From assembly GCF_015751045.1 (NCBI RefSeq), contig NZ_BNJW01000023.1:1-46558 (forward strand): DNA of 46,558 nucleotides, written 5' to 3'. The notes beneath the pieces are model-generated. The model was not told the origin of the DNA. It did not search any database and saw only the letters and a program-made list of their open reading frames with translations. Every line of letters starts with the position of its first letter. The first letter of the stretch is position 1. The DNA is from Enterococcus lactis (lineage in GTDB: Bacteria > Bacillota > Bacilli > Lactobacillales > Enterococcaceae). The position numbers and the translations under genes were made by a program. Shown piece by piece: positions 24,313 to 33,294 of this stretch.

Positions 24313-26330
24313 AAGCGATTAAAACAGCTTTTTCACCACAAAATGATCAAAAAGTACTTGATCCATTAAAGCAACTAGGAAATCGGGAAATAGAAATTTT
24401 AAAATCCAAAGGGTATGATTTAGATTTTTTAAAACAAGTGATGCCACAAGGTGGATTAAATTTCGATGAAGAGTATGTGACCTATGGAAATGGTTATTCA
24501 CGGTGTGTGACAGTTTATCACTACACAAAAAATCCTACTCTTTTTTGGTTGGCCAATCTCATGAACAATCCTCATACAGTGGCCACACTAGATGTTAGCA
24601 CAGATGAAAAGCAAAAAGTGATTGATCAAATCAACCGCGCATTAGATGAATTAAATGATCGATCAGATAATGAACGAAAAGCGACTGACCGAAATAAAAG
24701 TGCGGAAGAATACCTGGAACTAGCGGAATATGCCCGAAAATTGACTTCTAATGGGGAAATTTCTAAACAAGTCAAAGTGAGAGTACATGTTTACGGAAAC
24801 ACGATCCAAGAAGTAGATGAACGAGCGCAGGAACTAATCGAAAATCTCAAAGGGATGGATTATCGTGCGGTGACTTATCTGCATAAAACCAAACGAGATT
24901 GGCAATCGATGTTTACCATGTTCGATGAACAAGCTGAATGGTTCGGAAATATCAAAGGGCAATCACTACCATCGTTAAACATTGGCGGAGGTTTCCCGTT
25001 CCACCACCAAACGCTAAAAGATCCAGGAGGTACACAATATGGGGAAACCATGACAGGCGGCCCATTTGTCTGGAATGCGACGTATAAAAATAGTGTACGG
25101 TTGTCTACTAATACCTTGCTTCTAGGAATGATGGGAGCTGGTAAATCGACCGTTCTTAAAATGATCGCGGAAGCCCATTTAGCTGCAGGAGACTTTATTT
25201 GGGGCTTTGAAAAGGGAAAAGACTTTATTCCTTTCTTAAAGGAATATAACGGTATTATGGTGCGTTTAGACGGATCTGACGGGATGATCAATCCTTTAGA
25301 AATATTTGCCACACGGACGTATGATGAAGCATCCAGTTTATATGACGATGGATCAGTCAAAGATTTGAAGATCAATGAAGCAGCGTCCTATCAAACACAC
25401 TTAGACAAAGTGGTCTATCAGGTACAGTTAGTGAGTCCTCAGCTAAAAGGAACGATGAAAGCAGAATTTAAGACCTACTTAAATCGTTTTTATGAAGAGT
25501 ATGGAACAGTACCACGCGGCTTTACTTCCTCAAATTCGCGTTCAAATACTGAGACGCAAGTCACAGGGAAAGATCCAGAAGCTTATCCGACGTTCAAAGA
25601 ATTTTTAGACTTTTTAGGACAACTGGAATTACCAGGTGCTTCCCAAGAGAAAAAGAATCGAAAAGAAGAAATGGAATCCATCGTAGAATCCTTATGTGAG
25701 ACGTATGGCATGATTTTTGATGGTCACAGTACGATTCGACACCTTGACCAACAACAGTTGGTCTTTTTTGACATTGACTCTATTACAGGTTTAGATCGAG
25801 GGGTGCAACAATGTCAAATGTACATGGCTATGACGTTGATTTGGAATCAGGCATTGATTCAAGGACGAAGACAACGGCGCTTAATTAAAGAAAAACAAAT
25901 GGAAGAACAAGACTTCAAACGCTTCTTGGCGATGATTGATGAGTGCCATAATGCGATTAATCCAGATTTTATTGAAACGGTAAATTATGTCACAAACTTT
26001 CAACGAGAAATGCGTAAAGTAGAAGCAATGACTGTTTTAGCGACACAATCCCCACAAGAAATGGTACCAGAAAATATGTCTTCTGATAACTTTTCGAAAC
26101 TGAAGAAAGTCTTTGAATTTTCTTCTACGAAGATTTTCATGCGTATGGATGAATCTATTTTACGTCATATAGAAGGACTAGTGGGTAAATCAATGACGAA
26201 CTCAGAATTAGAATCCATTCCTCAACAAAATCAAGGAGACGCTGTGATCAACTTTGGCTCAAAAGAAACCATTCGTGTTCATTTTAGTCCGAACAAACGT
26301 CAATTAAAATTGTTTGATGGAGGAAAATAA
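24306..26330 (+). CDS. VirB4/TrsE-like conjugation ATPase
   Basis: 674 residues. Walker A is GMMGAGKST (about 275-283). Walker B is FLAMIDECHNAI (about 540-551), followed by the conserved TQSPQEM segment (motif with Gln). The N-terminal half matches the CagE/TrbE/VirB domain in plan, and the total length equals TrsE of pSK41-type systems. It powers assembly and DNA transport of the mating channel at the cytoplasmic membrane. AGAGGTGA precedes the ATG, and its stop overlaps the next gene start (TAATG at 26328-26332), so expression is tightly coupled along the operon. Confidence 0.92.
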   Translation: MLEAIKTAFSPQNDQKVLDPLKQLGNREIEILKSKGYDLDFLKQVMPQGGLNFDEEYVTYGNGYSRCVTVYHYTKNPTLFWLANLMNNPHTVATLDVSTDEKQKVIDQINRALDELNDRSDNERKATDRNKSAEEYLELAEYARKLTSNGEISKQVKVRVHVYGNTIQEVDERAQELIENLKGMDYRAVTYLHKTKRDWQSMFTMFDEQAEWFGNIKGQSLPSLNIGGGFPFHHQTLKDPGGTQYGETMTGGPFVWNATYKNSVRLSTNTLLLGMMGAGKSTVLKMIAEAHLAAGDFIWGFEKGKDFIPFLKEYNGIMVRLDGSDGMINPLEIFATRTYDEASSLYDDGSVKDLKINEAASYQTHLDKVVYQVQLVSPQLKGTMKAEFKTYLNRFYEEYGTVPRGFTSSNSRSNTETQVTGKDPEAYPTFKEFLDFLGQLELPGASQEKKNRKEEMESIVESLCETYGMIFDGHSTIRHLDQQQLVFFDIDSITGLDRGVQQCQMYMAMTLIWNQALIQGRRQRRLIKEKQMEEQDFKRFLAMIDECHNAINPDFIETVNYVTNFQREMRKVEAMTVLATQSPQEMVPENMSSDNFSKLKKVFEFSSTKIFMRMDESILRHIEGLVGKSMTNSELESIPQQNQGDAVINFGSKETIRVHFSPNKRQLKLFDGGK

Positions 26331-27535
26331 TGGAAACCCAAAATGAAAGTTTAATCAAGCAGTATGTTAAGCGTCGTGCAAAGCGGCGCTTATTTTTGTG
26401 GTTGTTTGGTACTTCTGCAGGTTTGATGACTATTTTGATCACTGTGTTTGTGACCCTATTTCTAATACTTGCCGCGGGATCGATTGATAATTCGGATTCA
26501 GATTCAAGCAGTGGTGGCGAAGCTTTTACAGGAGAATATTCGGAAGGATTACCCATTTATAAAGAAATCAAAGGAAGAGGCCCTTTTTCTGATGAAATTG
26601 CGCAATATGCTGTAGGTGCAGCAGTGAAATACAAATTATTGCCAAGTGTGATCCTATCGCAATACGGGTATGAATCGGCATTTGGAACGTCTCTATCTGC
26701 TAAAAACGACTTGAATTTTTTCGGAATTACCTGGTTTGATGGTTGCTTGTTTCCAAAGGGTACTGCACGAGGAATTGGTGGTATTGAAGGTGGCTGGTAC
26801 ATGAAGTTTCCCAACTCAAAAGCCGCATTCTCTTATTACGGATTTATGGTAGCTACGCAGTCAAACTTTAATGCAAGCGTAGGAAATAAAAGCCCTGGCG
26901 TAAGCTTATTGATTTTAGGACGAGGTGGTTATGCAGCTGCAGGAATCACTGAAGATAGTCCTTATTATACAGGTTGTATGTCGATTATTACCTCAAATAA
27001 ATTAACAGAATATGATGAATTAGCGATCAAACATTGGGGAGAAGGAGGAAATAACAACGGTACGATTACTGGTGAATGGATGAATCCTTTCCCTGGCAGC
27101 AGTTTAGATAAAAGTTCCTTCAGCGGTGGTCAATTATTTGGAACGAATCCAGGCGGTGAATTCCGTCCGAATGGTTTCCATGATGGATTAGACTTTGGTT
27201 CAGTTGATCATCCAGGAAGTGAGATTCATGCGGTTCATGGAGGAAAAGTCGTATACGTTGGAAATCCTGGTATTTCAGGTTTGGGCGCGTGTGTGATCGT
27301 GATTAATTACGACGGCTTGAATATGGTATATCAAGAATTTGCAAATAGTACAGGAAATTCTCGTGTGAAAGTGGGAGATCAAGTGAAAGTTGGTCAAGTA
27401 ATCGGGATACGAGATACAGCACACTTGCATTTAGGCTTCACTCGAATGGATTGGCGTCAAGCACAAGGACACGCATTCACAGATGATGGTACATGGATCG
27501 ATCCATTACCATTTTTGAATAGCAGCAAAAAATAG
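26330..27535 (+). CDS. VirB1-like cell-wall hydrolase: glucosaminidase-like plus M23 peptidase
   Basis: 401 residues: a membrane anchor (about 22-48), a Ser/Gly linker, a GH73-like glucosaminidase or lysozyme-like domain (about 80-235, with LPSVILSQYGYESAFG holding the likely catalytic Glu, and NDLNFFGI), then a C-terminal M23/LytM endopeptidase (about 275-395). The zinc ligands are HDGLD (about 283-287) and HLH (about 363-365). It would open the peptidoglycan for the mating channel. Two hydrolase domains in one protein is the common plan for Gram-positive conjugation systems. Confidence 0.9.
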   Translation: METQNESLIKQYVKRRAKRRLFLWLFGTSAGLMTILITVFVTLFLILAAGSIDNSDSDSSSGGEAFTGEYSEGLPIYKEIKGRGPFSDEIAQYAVGAAVKYKLLPSVILSQYGYESAFGTSLSAKNDLNFFGITWFDGCLFPKGTARGIGGIEGGWYMKFPNSKAAFSYYGFMVATQSNFNASVGNKSPGVSLLILGRGGYAAAGITEDSPYYTGCMSIITSNKLTEYDELAIKHWGEGGNNNGTITGEWMNPFPGSSLDKSSFSGGQLFGTNPGGEFRPNGFHDGLDFGSVDHPGSEIHAVHGGKVVYVGNPGISGLGACVIVINYDGLNMVYQEFANSTGNSRVKVGDQVKVGQVIGIRDTAHLHLGFTRMDWRQAQGHAFTDDGTWIDPLPFLNSSKK

Positions 27536-27550
27536 ATCAGGAGAAAAAAT

Positions 27551-28195
27551 ATGGAAAATAAAACTTTAAAAATCGTCTTAACAGCTGCAATTAGCGTTAG
27601 TTTAATCGGCAATATCGCGTTGTTTTGGCAGCTGAAAGAAGAACAAGAGACAAATACCTTTAAAATTGAAGAAGTGGCTAAAAACGCGTCTGAGAAGCTC
27701 AAAAAAAATTCCTATGAGGCACAGGCGAAGATCGACAAGTTAAATCAAACCATCAATGAGAAAAACCAAGAAATCGATCAGCTGAAGCAACAAGATGGCA
27801 CAAAAGCAAAAGAGGAAGTAACTGAAGCACAAAGAAAGACGGCAGAAGAGTTCGGTCAATTGGCCATTGATAAATCATTAAGCAGAAATGAATTAACGGA
27901 AAAACTAAAAGATGTCGCAACCCAAGAAGTGATGGACAAATTAAGTCCTGCAGACGATAATCACCAACATGATGATTACGGAAGTTACTCTTTTACATTA
28001 GGTGACGTGCAAACTTACGCTCAAACAAGCAGTGTAAAAGAGGAACAAAATTTTGTTGTATTTGTTGATTATACAATCGGCAATCCTCAATTCAAAGATG
28101 TCAAACCGCAAAAAATAAAAGGTGGATTAACTGTCACTGAAAAACAAGTAGATGGTCAATGGAAAGTCACAGACTTTAGTTATTTCACTCGTTAG
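27551..28195 (+). CDS. VirB8-like bitopic protein (candidate)
   Basis: 214 residues: N-terminal membrane anchor (about 8-28), coiled coil (about 40-95), then a C-terminal domain (about 100-214) ending GQWKVTDFSYFTR. That ending is a terminal strand typical of NTF2-like VirB8/TcpC domains. VirB8 proteins link the ATPases to the outer parts of the channel. The His-rich HQHDDY stretch in the domain is unusual. AGGAGAAAAAAT precedes the ATG, and the gene lies 15 bases after the hydrolase gene. The assignment rests on architecture, not on a match to a named family. Confidence 0.6.
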   Translation: MENKTLKIVLTAAISVSLIGNIALFWQLKEEQETNTFKIEEVAKNASEKLKKNSYEAQAKIDKLNQTINEKNQEIDQLKQQDGTKAKEEVTEAQRKTAEEFGQLAIDKSLSRNELTEKLKDVATQEVMDKLSPADDNHQHDDYGSYSFTLGDVQTYAQTSSVKEEQNFVVFVDYTIGNPQFKDVKPQKIKGGLTVTEKQVDGQWKVTDFSYFTR

Positions 28196-28205
28196 GAGGA
28201 AGAAA

Positions 28206-29012
28206 ATGAGTAAGAAAAAAGGAGCAAGAGAACGTTTCAAAAAACGAAAAAGTTATCTTAGATGGCTGGGAATCTTTATGATTCTCGGCTTTTTAATTCT
28301 TGCTAGTCCGATTTATACGCATAAGAAGGTAGACATACCAGATGAGGTAAGCACGAACGCATTTTTAAACACGAAGGAACTGACGATGGTTTCAAAAGAA
28401 AAAGGAGCGAACCAGCAATTAGTTTTTGAATTTGCGATCGACGATGAAGATCAAAGCTTATTAAAAGAACTGGCTAATCTTAATTATCGCGTAGAAGTAA
28501 AGACAGCTAAAGGGGATTATCAAGCAATAAAAGCCAAAGTGATTAAGGTGTCTGATGATTATTTTGCAGTGAAGCTATCGCATGTACCAGAAGAATATAT
28601 TGCTATGCGATTAACCATTATTCCTGAAAAAATTGATCCAAAGGTGGATATGCAAGAACCGCAAGATCTGATTTTTTACATTCACGAAGATAAGGTCAAA
28701 GATCACGTGAAAGACGAAGATTATGAACAACATGCGATCAATTACAAAGTGAAAGGATACAAGAAAGAACAAAAAGCAGCACAAAAACAAATTGAATCTT
28801 TCCAAGCAACCATAGATTTGAATGAAGAATTAGTGAAGAAACTAAAAGATCAGTTGCCTTATCAAGTCGCAGATGATCAGGAAAATACTGAAAATAAGAT
28901 TAATGGTTACCAGCAAGAAATTGAAACATCGAAAACGCAAATGAAAGATCAAGAAGAGATCATTCAGAAACTTCAAGAAAAAATTGATCGTATAACAAAA
29001 GAAAATATTTAG
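28206..29012 (+). CDS. Membrane-anchored protein with C-terminal coiled coil, transfer operon
   Basis: 268 residues. A basic N-terminus is followed by a membrane segment (about 19-36), an extracellular beta-rich domain (about 45-165) and a Glu/Lys/Gln-rich coiled coil (about 185-266). The ATG at 28206 has TAGGAGG at good distance; an upstream in-frame ATG within the previous gene is unlikely. Position after the VirB8-like gene and outer orientation suggest a structural part of the mating apparatus. Family not recognised. Confidence 0.65.
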   Translation: MSKKKGARERFKKRKSYLRWLGIFMILGFLILASPIYTHKKVDIPDEVSTNAFLNTKELTMVSKEKGANQQLVFEFAIDDEDQSLLKELANLNYRVEVKTAKGDYQAIKAKVIKVSDDYFAVKLSHVPEEYIAMRLTIIPEKIDPKVDMQEPQDLIFYIHEDKVKDHVKDEDYEQHAINYKVKGYKKEQKAAQKQIESFQATIDLNEELVKKLKDQLPYQVADDQENTENKINGYQQEIETSKTQMKDQEEIIQKLQEKIDRITKENI

Positions 29013-29034
29013 TAGAACAGGTGGAGTGAAAGAA

Positions 29035-29265
29035 ATGAAGCGAGCGAACTTGGTCGGCAAAGATATTTTCGCTGAGCAGAAAGTATTGATTAAAGCCTAT
29101 CTCAAAGTTGTAAAAGTCAAAGATGTATGTCAAGAAGTGAATTTATCTAACACGACAATATCTGAACTGAAAAATGGTAGAAAGAATTTAGACACATTAA
29201 AATTGAGATCTTTTGAATCTCTATATATAGCTGCTAAAAAATATTTTACAGCTGATAATAAATAA
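29035..29265 (+). CDS. Small helix-turn-helix-like protein, possible transfer regulator
   Basis: 76 residues. The segment VKDVCQEVNLSNTTISELKN, followed by GRKNLDTLKL, reads as a Cro/Xre-type helix-turn-helix with the usual S-T-IS-LKNGR recognition helix. It is basic and has no other domain. GGTGGAG lies eight bases before the ATG at 29035. It lies at the end of the transfer operon, so feedback control of transfer is the likely role, though its target is not visible. Confidence 0.6.
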   Translation: MKRANLVGKDIFAEQKVLIKAYLKVVKVKDVCQEVNLSNTTISELKNGRKNLDTLKLRSFESLYIAAKKYFTADNK

Positions 29266-29285
29266 AAAATTAAGGTGGGTTCTAT

Positions 29286-29537
29286 GTGAAAAAAACGTAT
29301 CAAAAGTTTTTATGGATCAGCTATATCGCCCTATTTATCGTTGGGTTTCTCGTCAGTGTGTCCGTGATCGTCGGAACGCTTTTTCTTTTGTTCTCTGACG
29401 AAGATCTGTTACTTAAGGGGTTAATGAGTACGTTATCGTGTGTTATGTTACTTTACCTATGCATACAGATCAACGAAATTATGTCCCCTCATTGGCAAGA
29501 AAAGAAGAAAGAATTTAAGATGGAAAAACCTTTTTAA
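29286..29537 (+). CDS. Small two-span membrane protein
   Basis: 83 residues from GTG 29286, preceded by AAGGTGGG. Hydrophobic segments lie at about 9-36 and 42-62, and the C-terminus is basic (KKKEFKMEKPF). It is the last gene of the transfer operon. It could be an entry-exclusion or accessory channel protein, but nothing in the sequence proves this. Confidence 0.6.
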   Translation: MKKTYQKFLWISYIALFIVGFLVSVSVIVGTLFLLFSDEDLLLKGLMSTLSCVMLLYLCIQINEIMSPHWQEKKKEFKMEKPF

Positions 29538-30006
29538 AAGTATTTGATTTACTTGCCATAAGTGTAATTCTCACATCGCTAATAAAATGAATAGAATTGT
29601 CAGAAAGAACAGTAGTGGGATTGAAGGACTTCTTGACAATATTCTTTCTGCACATATGTATTTATTTGTATCTGGCTTTATTCTCGTATTGATCGGGTAT
29701 GTATTTACGAAACTAATTAAACGTTCAATTGGTATAGAAATAGAGATTGGCCTAATTCTGACACTTCCTGGTTAGGGTTACCTATATCAGAAGTACAGGA
29801 CAAATGATCAATTAGTTCATAAAAATTGCTTACCTAATTGTTTCCGACATACAAAGTGGAGCTTTTTTTTATAGAGAAAAAGTATGGATTCCAATTTTTA
29901 TCTTCTTTGAGGAATAGTTTACCTATGGTTCAGGAATAGATTTAATTCTTAAGATTATTGTATGATACAGTAAATTTGTATCATAATTAAGAAGGAAGTG
30001 TTAGAT
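29538..30006. other. Gene-poor stretch with a weak membrane-protein-like frame
   Basis: A 62-codon frame at 29587-29775 (MNRIVRKNSSGIEGLLDNIL, then a hydrophobic stretch) has no ribosome binding site and stops abruptly. It may be a remnant of a membrane protein, because downstream codons in the same frame remain fairly protein-like. A promoter-like stretch and AAGGAAGTG near 29990-30000 serve the small gene that follows. Nothing else is recognised. Confidence 0.35.
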
Positions 30007-30220
30007 ATGTCAAATGTAAAAGAGTTAGAGGATGTTTCAATTAATGAAATGGTACTGGGTAACCGCAATTCAAGGGGGGCTTTACGCAATACTATTGTGG
30101 TTTTTTCTTCATAATGATTTCGATTTTTCAGTGCACAGACTAGTTGTAGGTAGCTTATTTTATCTTTGTATGATAGGGGTTATTAATTACACAATTTACA
30201 AAAGAAACACACGCCCGTAA
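30007..30220 (+). pseudogene. Small membrane protein gene, apparently frameshifted
   Basis: ATG 30007 is well placed after AAGGAAGTG and reads MSNVKELEDVSINEM before losing its hydrophobic part. The neighbouring frame (30032-30220) supplies WYWVTAIQGGLYAILLWFFL and a second hydrophobic segment (about GSLFYLCMIGVINYTIY), ending in a basic tail. A single-base change near 30046 would join them into a protein of about 70 residues with two membrane spans. The reverse reading, that two short genes overlap, is possible but less likely. Confidence 0.4.
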
Positions 30221-30762
30221 TGAGAACTCTGGTCGTATTTAGGTTTCATCAAGGCTTTTAATTGGATAAAGCACTTACCCGTGTCTTTAGTTGTAGGAGG
30301 TTTAATAAAGTACTAAAGAAATGTATTCTTCTATGATGGTCTTTCAGTGAAGCTCGTGAATAGTGGCCCATAACTAGCAGAAACATTCAAGGTGGTATTG
30401 CGTTCATTTAGCCATTTCCAAACTTCTTTTCAATTAGAAATTTTAAAGCAAGTTTCATGAAATAGAATTTCCCTTGGAAAAAGCTCGCTTGTCTTTATCG
30501 ACAGCGGCTTTTTTTATTCATTGAGAATAGCTTATAAAATGATTATTTATTTTAGTATAGCACCTCACAATAACCTGCCGTTACAATTGCTAACGAATAA
30601 AATTTATGGAAAAGTGTTGCATTAAAATGATCTAAAAAAGCTTACTATGTAGATGATGAGGTTTAATGAATTTGATAAATTTAAATAATTTATTTGAAGG
30701 TATAACTAATAATGTTCAAGGTTTTAGAATTTGAAGTAAACTTTTAAAGAGCATAAGGAAAC
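30221..30762. other. Gene-free stretch before the oriT candidate
   Basis: No credible coding frame on either strand. The terminator at 30478-30517 is the only clear element. The rest is AT-rich and looks like eroded sequence. Confidence 0.5.
30478..30517 (+). terminator. Terminator-like hairpin
   Basis: AAAGC.CGCT.GTC pairs with GAC.AGCG.GCTTT with small bulges and is followed by a seven-T run. It would insulate the oriT region from transcription coming from the transfer operon. Confidence 0.7.
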
Positions 30763-30935
30763 GTGGGAACACTTTTTAAAAAAAGTGTTCCAATAGGCTG
30801 TGCCTATTACGTTTCTCAAAAATAAATGTGGGAACAAAATATTTAAAAATAGGATAGTGAAAGGATAGTGAAGGATAGTAAAAGGAGGGTAGTAGGATAG
30901 TAAAAAGGATAGGCTCCTTTTCGCTATCCTTTTTA
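30763..30935. other. Candidate origin of transfer (oriT) and operator of the relaxosome operon
   Basis: Directly upstream of the relaxase operon are a 26 bp palindrome (30766-30791, arms GGAACACTTTTT), a second inverted repeat AATAGGC-TGT-GCCTATT (30792-30808) and a repeated GTGGGAAC (30763 and about 30829). These are followed by four or five direct AGGATAGT repeats (30851, 30862, 30872, 30894 and a variant at 30906). A terminator-like hairpin AAAAAGGATAG/CTATCCTTTTT (about 30902-30935) ends the block just before the first gene. Inverted repeats next to short direct repeats beside a relaxase gene are the usual make-up of an oriT. The direct repeats could be sites for the ribbon-helix-helix-like protein. 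Confidence 0.6.
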
Positions 30936-30951
30936 AATTGGAGGAATTAAT

Positions 30952-31248
30952 ATGGAAGTAAGAATAAGAAATGTGGATGAGAAAATCGTAAGAGAAATTG
31001 ATCGAAGATGTGACGAACTAAGTAACCGTACGGGTAATAAATGGAGTCGTAACGATTATTTAAAATTACTAATAGAAAATGATTTTGATCGTCCTTTGAT
31101 GGAATATAAAAAAGAAAAGTTTGATCAGTTATTAGAAAAGTTTTCAGAAATTCAAAGCTATAACACAAAGATATTAGAAGAATATGTTAGCCAAAACAAT
31201 CGTATTTTAGAAATCTTGATCGAGCAAAATAGAGGAAGTGAACTTTGA
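30952..31248 (+). CDS. Ribbon-helix-helix-like relaxosome accessory protein
   Basis: 98 residues. The N-terminus MEVRIRNVDEKIVREIDRRC has the strand-helix start of MetJ/Arc/CopG DNA-binding proteins (residues 2-6 would contact DNA), followed by SRNDYLKLLIEND. The C-terminal half is a coiled coil. In pLS20-type MOB-L systems a small protein of this kind is encoded just before the relaxase and helps it at oriT. It is directly behind the repeat-rich oriT candidate, with GGAGG before the ATG, and probably controls its own transcription. Confidence 0.72.
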   Translation: MEVRIRNVDEKIVREIDRRCDELSNRTGNKWSRNDYLKLLIENDFDRPLMEYKKEKFDQLLEKFSEIQSYNTKILEEYVSQNNRILEILIEQNRGSEL

Positions 31249-31249
31249 T

Positions 31250-31672
31250 ATGGCAAAGGTTATAGACAAACACATTTACTTTCACCAAACACATATCGAT
31301 GTGTTGGATGAGATTATTTCTACTCATGCAGAAGTTAAAAACTATAGTGAAGCCGTTCGGTTTCTATGTATGAATTATGATCCAGAAATGGAGAAAAAAG
31401 TAAATTCCAATCAAGCAAAGTTGAATGGAATGAGTAAAGAAATTTCTATTTTAACCGAAATGGTTTCAGAGTTTGCAGATCTTCATTTGAAAGATACAGG
31501 AATACTAATTGGTACAAATTCAACGGTTTACCAAGAAGCAAAAGAACGTGTGGAAGGAAAAATTAAATCTAATCAAACCAAAAAATATTCCCCTCAGTTG
31601 AAGAAACCTGTGAATGAATCTGTTCATGCCAGAGTAGATCCATTTGATCCAACGAAGATTCTAAAAAGATAA
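31250..31672 (+). CDS. Second relaxosome accessory protein (candidate)
   Basis: 140 residues from ATG 31250, whose start codon lies immediately after the stop of the previous gene. The N-terminal part (KVIDKHIYFHQTHIDVLDEI, then NYSEAVRFLCMNYD) again resembles a ribbon-helix-helix plan. The central part is helical, and the C-terminus is basic and Pro-containing. It is encoded between the first accessory protein and the relaxase, hence the inferred role. An in-frame GTG at 31238 is less likely because AGAGGAAG would directly abut it. Confidence 0.55.
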   Translation: MAKVIDKHIYFHQTHIDVLDEIISTHAEVKNYSEAVRFLCMNYDPEMEKKVNSNQAKLNGMSKEISILTEMVSEFADLHLKDTGILIGTNSTVYQEAKERVEGKIKSNQTKKYSPQLKKPVNESVHARVDPFDPTKILKR

Positions 31673-31687
31673 AAGTAGAAGGGGAAC

Positions 31688-33283
31688 ATGATGAATAAAT
31701 CGCCTGCAGTCATTCTCACTTGTCAATTTACCTTGCCCAATAAAAAATCTTTTTCAACATACATTGATTATATGACAAGAGAAAAAGCGCTGGAAGAAAT
31801 GGAACGACGTACGCCTGAAGAAGAACAGGAACTGCAACGAATCAAGAATGCTTTAGAGGATTTTTATATTCCTGAAGGAGAAACTTTTTCGGAGAGTAAG
31901 ACGGATAAAGAATTCAGCGAAACGTCGAATGAAGCTCAATCTTTGATGGGAAATGGAATCAACTTTGACAAGTTAGAGGAACAAGATTTTACCAAATATC
32001 TTTCTTATATGACCCGTCACTATGCGTTAGAACAAAAGAAAGAACTGACGCAAAGTGAACAAAAAGAATACCAACGCTTGAACCAAGCAATAAAAAAATA
32101 TCAAACAGAGCCACACAAAAAAGCTTCAGGAAACCTTCCTGGAGTTTTTTCTATGGCTTCAGACGAAGTGAAAGGAAGTGATCTGAAGGAGATTAAGCAA
32201 ATCTTCCAAAGAGGACAACAAAAAGGCTCAATCATTTATCAAGATGTTGTCTCTCATGATAATTCGTATCTTGAAAAAATAGGATTGTACGATCCCAAAA
32301 CAGATACTTTAGATGAAGAAGGATTAAAAGCAGCTGGAAGAAAAATGATGGAGACATTATTCGAGAAAGAGCAACTGAACGAAACAGGCTACTGGATGGC
32401 AACGATTCACCGTAATACCAAACATATCCATATTCATTTTGCAGTTGTTGAAAAAGAAAATACGCGTAAACCTTACACGGAGGTTGAAAATGGTGTGAGT
32501 TATATCGTACCGAAAGGTAAGAGAAGACAAGCAACATTAGACGCAATGAAGACCAATTATGTACATGAGTTAGAACGTTTTTCTTATGAAAAGGATCGAA
32601 TGATTGGTATGGAGAAACGAAATTTATTGACGCGGAAAAGTGATTTGCGTAACACCTTAACAAAAGTGGTAAAAGAGCCAGCGCGTTACGATCGACACGC
32701 AATGAACTTATTAAATGAAGTATATAAAACCCTACCTGACAAACGTTCAGAATGGAATTACGGGGATGAAAAACGAACCAAACTTTCACCATACACAAGA
32801 GAGAAACTCGATGAGTTAACCAAATATGTTTTAACAAAAGAACCTGAATATCAAGAATATATACAGATTTCAAAAGCATTGAAAGAAGAAGCAAAAAGTC
32901 TTTATGGGGAAAGCAAAAGAGAATCAAAGGATGCAGAAAAAAACGCCCTCTTTGATTTAAAAAAGCGCACAGGAAATGCCATCCTAACAGAACTGAAGAG
33001 ACAAGATAGTCAAATAAAACCATTAATAGAAGGTGTCGATCAGATGCAATCTATTTACAATGAACGATCCTTCCGAACACTTAAACAGTTGCCAACAAAT
33101 GAATACAAGTATAGTTACGAAGAATTCATGAAGCGAAGGAAACAATTCCAACAAAGAGTTGTCACGCAACGGAGTTTGCGTCAATTAAATCGAACGATTA
33201 ATGCCCATGAAGAAAAATACCACGCAAGTAAAGCATACGAAGAGCAACAACGAAGAATTCAAATGGAACAAGAAAGACAGTAG
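31688..33283 (+). CDS. MobL-type relaxase
   Basis: 531 residues. The metal-binding triad HIHIHFAV lies at about 245-252, preceded by WMATIHRNTK. The rest of the N-terminal domain agrees with the MobL (MOB-L, pLS20) relaxase family; the catalytic Tyr cannot be fixed by eye. It would nick oriT and stay attached to the DNA end that is sent to the recipient. Before the catalytic part there are two related segments (about 18-57 and 98-137), both reading Y--YMTR--AL, then T--E-E-QR. The C-terminal half is helical and charged. The operon continues with four or more DNA-processing genes. Confidence 0.85.
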   Translation: MMNKSPAVILTCQFTLPNKKSFSTYIDYMTREKALEEMERRTPEEEQELQRIKNALEDFYIPEGETFSESKTDKEFSETSNEAQSLMGNGINFDKLEEQDFTKYLSYMTRHYALEQKKELTQSEQKEYQRLNQAIKKYQTEPHKKASGNLPGVFSMASDEVKGSDLKEIKQIFQRGQQKGSIIYQDVVSHDNSYLEKIGLYDPKTDTLDEEGLKAAGRKMMETLFEKEQLNETGYWMATIHRNTKHIHIHFAVVEKENTRKPYTEVENGVSYIVPKGKRRQATLDAMKTNYVHELERFSYEKDRMIGMEKRNLLTRKSDLRNTLTKVVKEPARYDRHAMNLLNEVYKTLPDKRSEWNYGDEKRTKLSPYTREKLDELTKYVLTKEPEYQEYIQISKALKEEAKSLYGESKRESKDAEKNALFDLKKRTGNAILTELKRQDSQIKPLIEGVDQMQSIYNERSFRTLKQLPTNEYKYSYEEFMKRRKQFQQRVVTQRSLRQLNRTINAHEEKYHASKAYEEQQRRIQMEQERQ

Positions 33284-33294
33284 GAGGAATAGCA

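Noticed and set aside
24875..25375. 166-codon minus-strand frame inside the VirB4 gene.
   Set aside because: Shadow of a well supported ATPase gene with Walker A in the same interval; no ribosome binding site.
32232..33023. 263-codon minus-strand frame opposite the relaxase.
   Set aside because: Antisense shadow of a helical charged protein; composition is Leu/His/Phe-rich without recognisable motifs.
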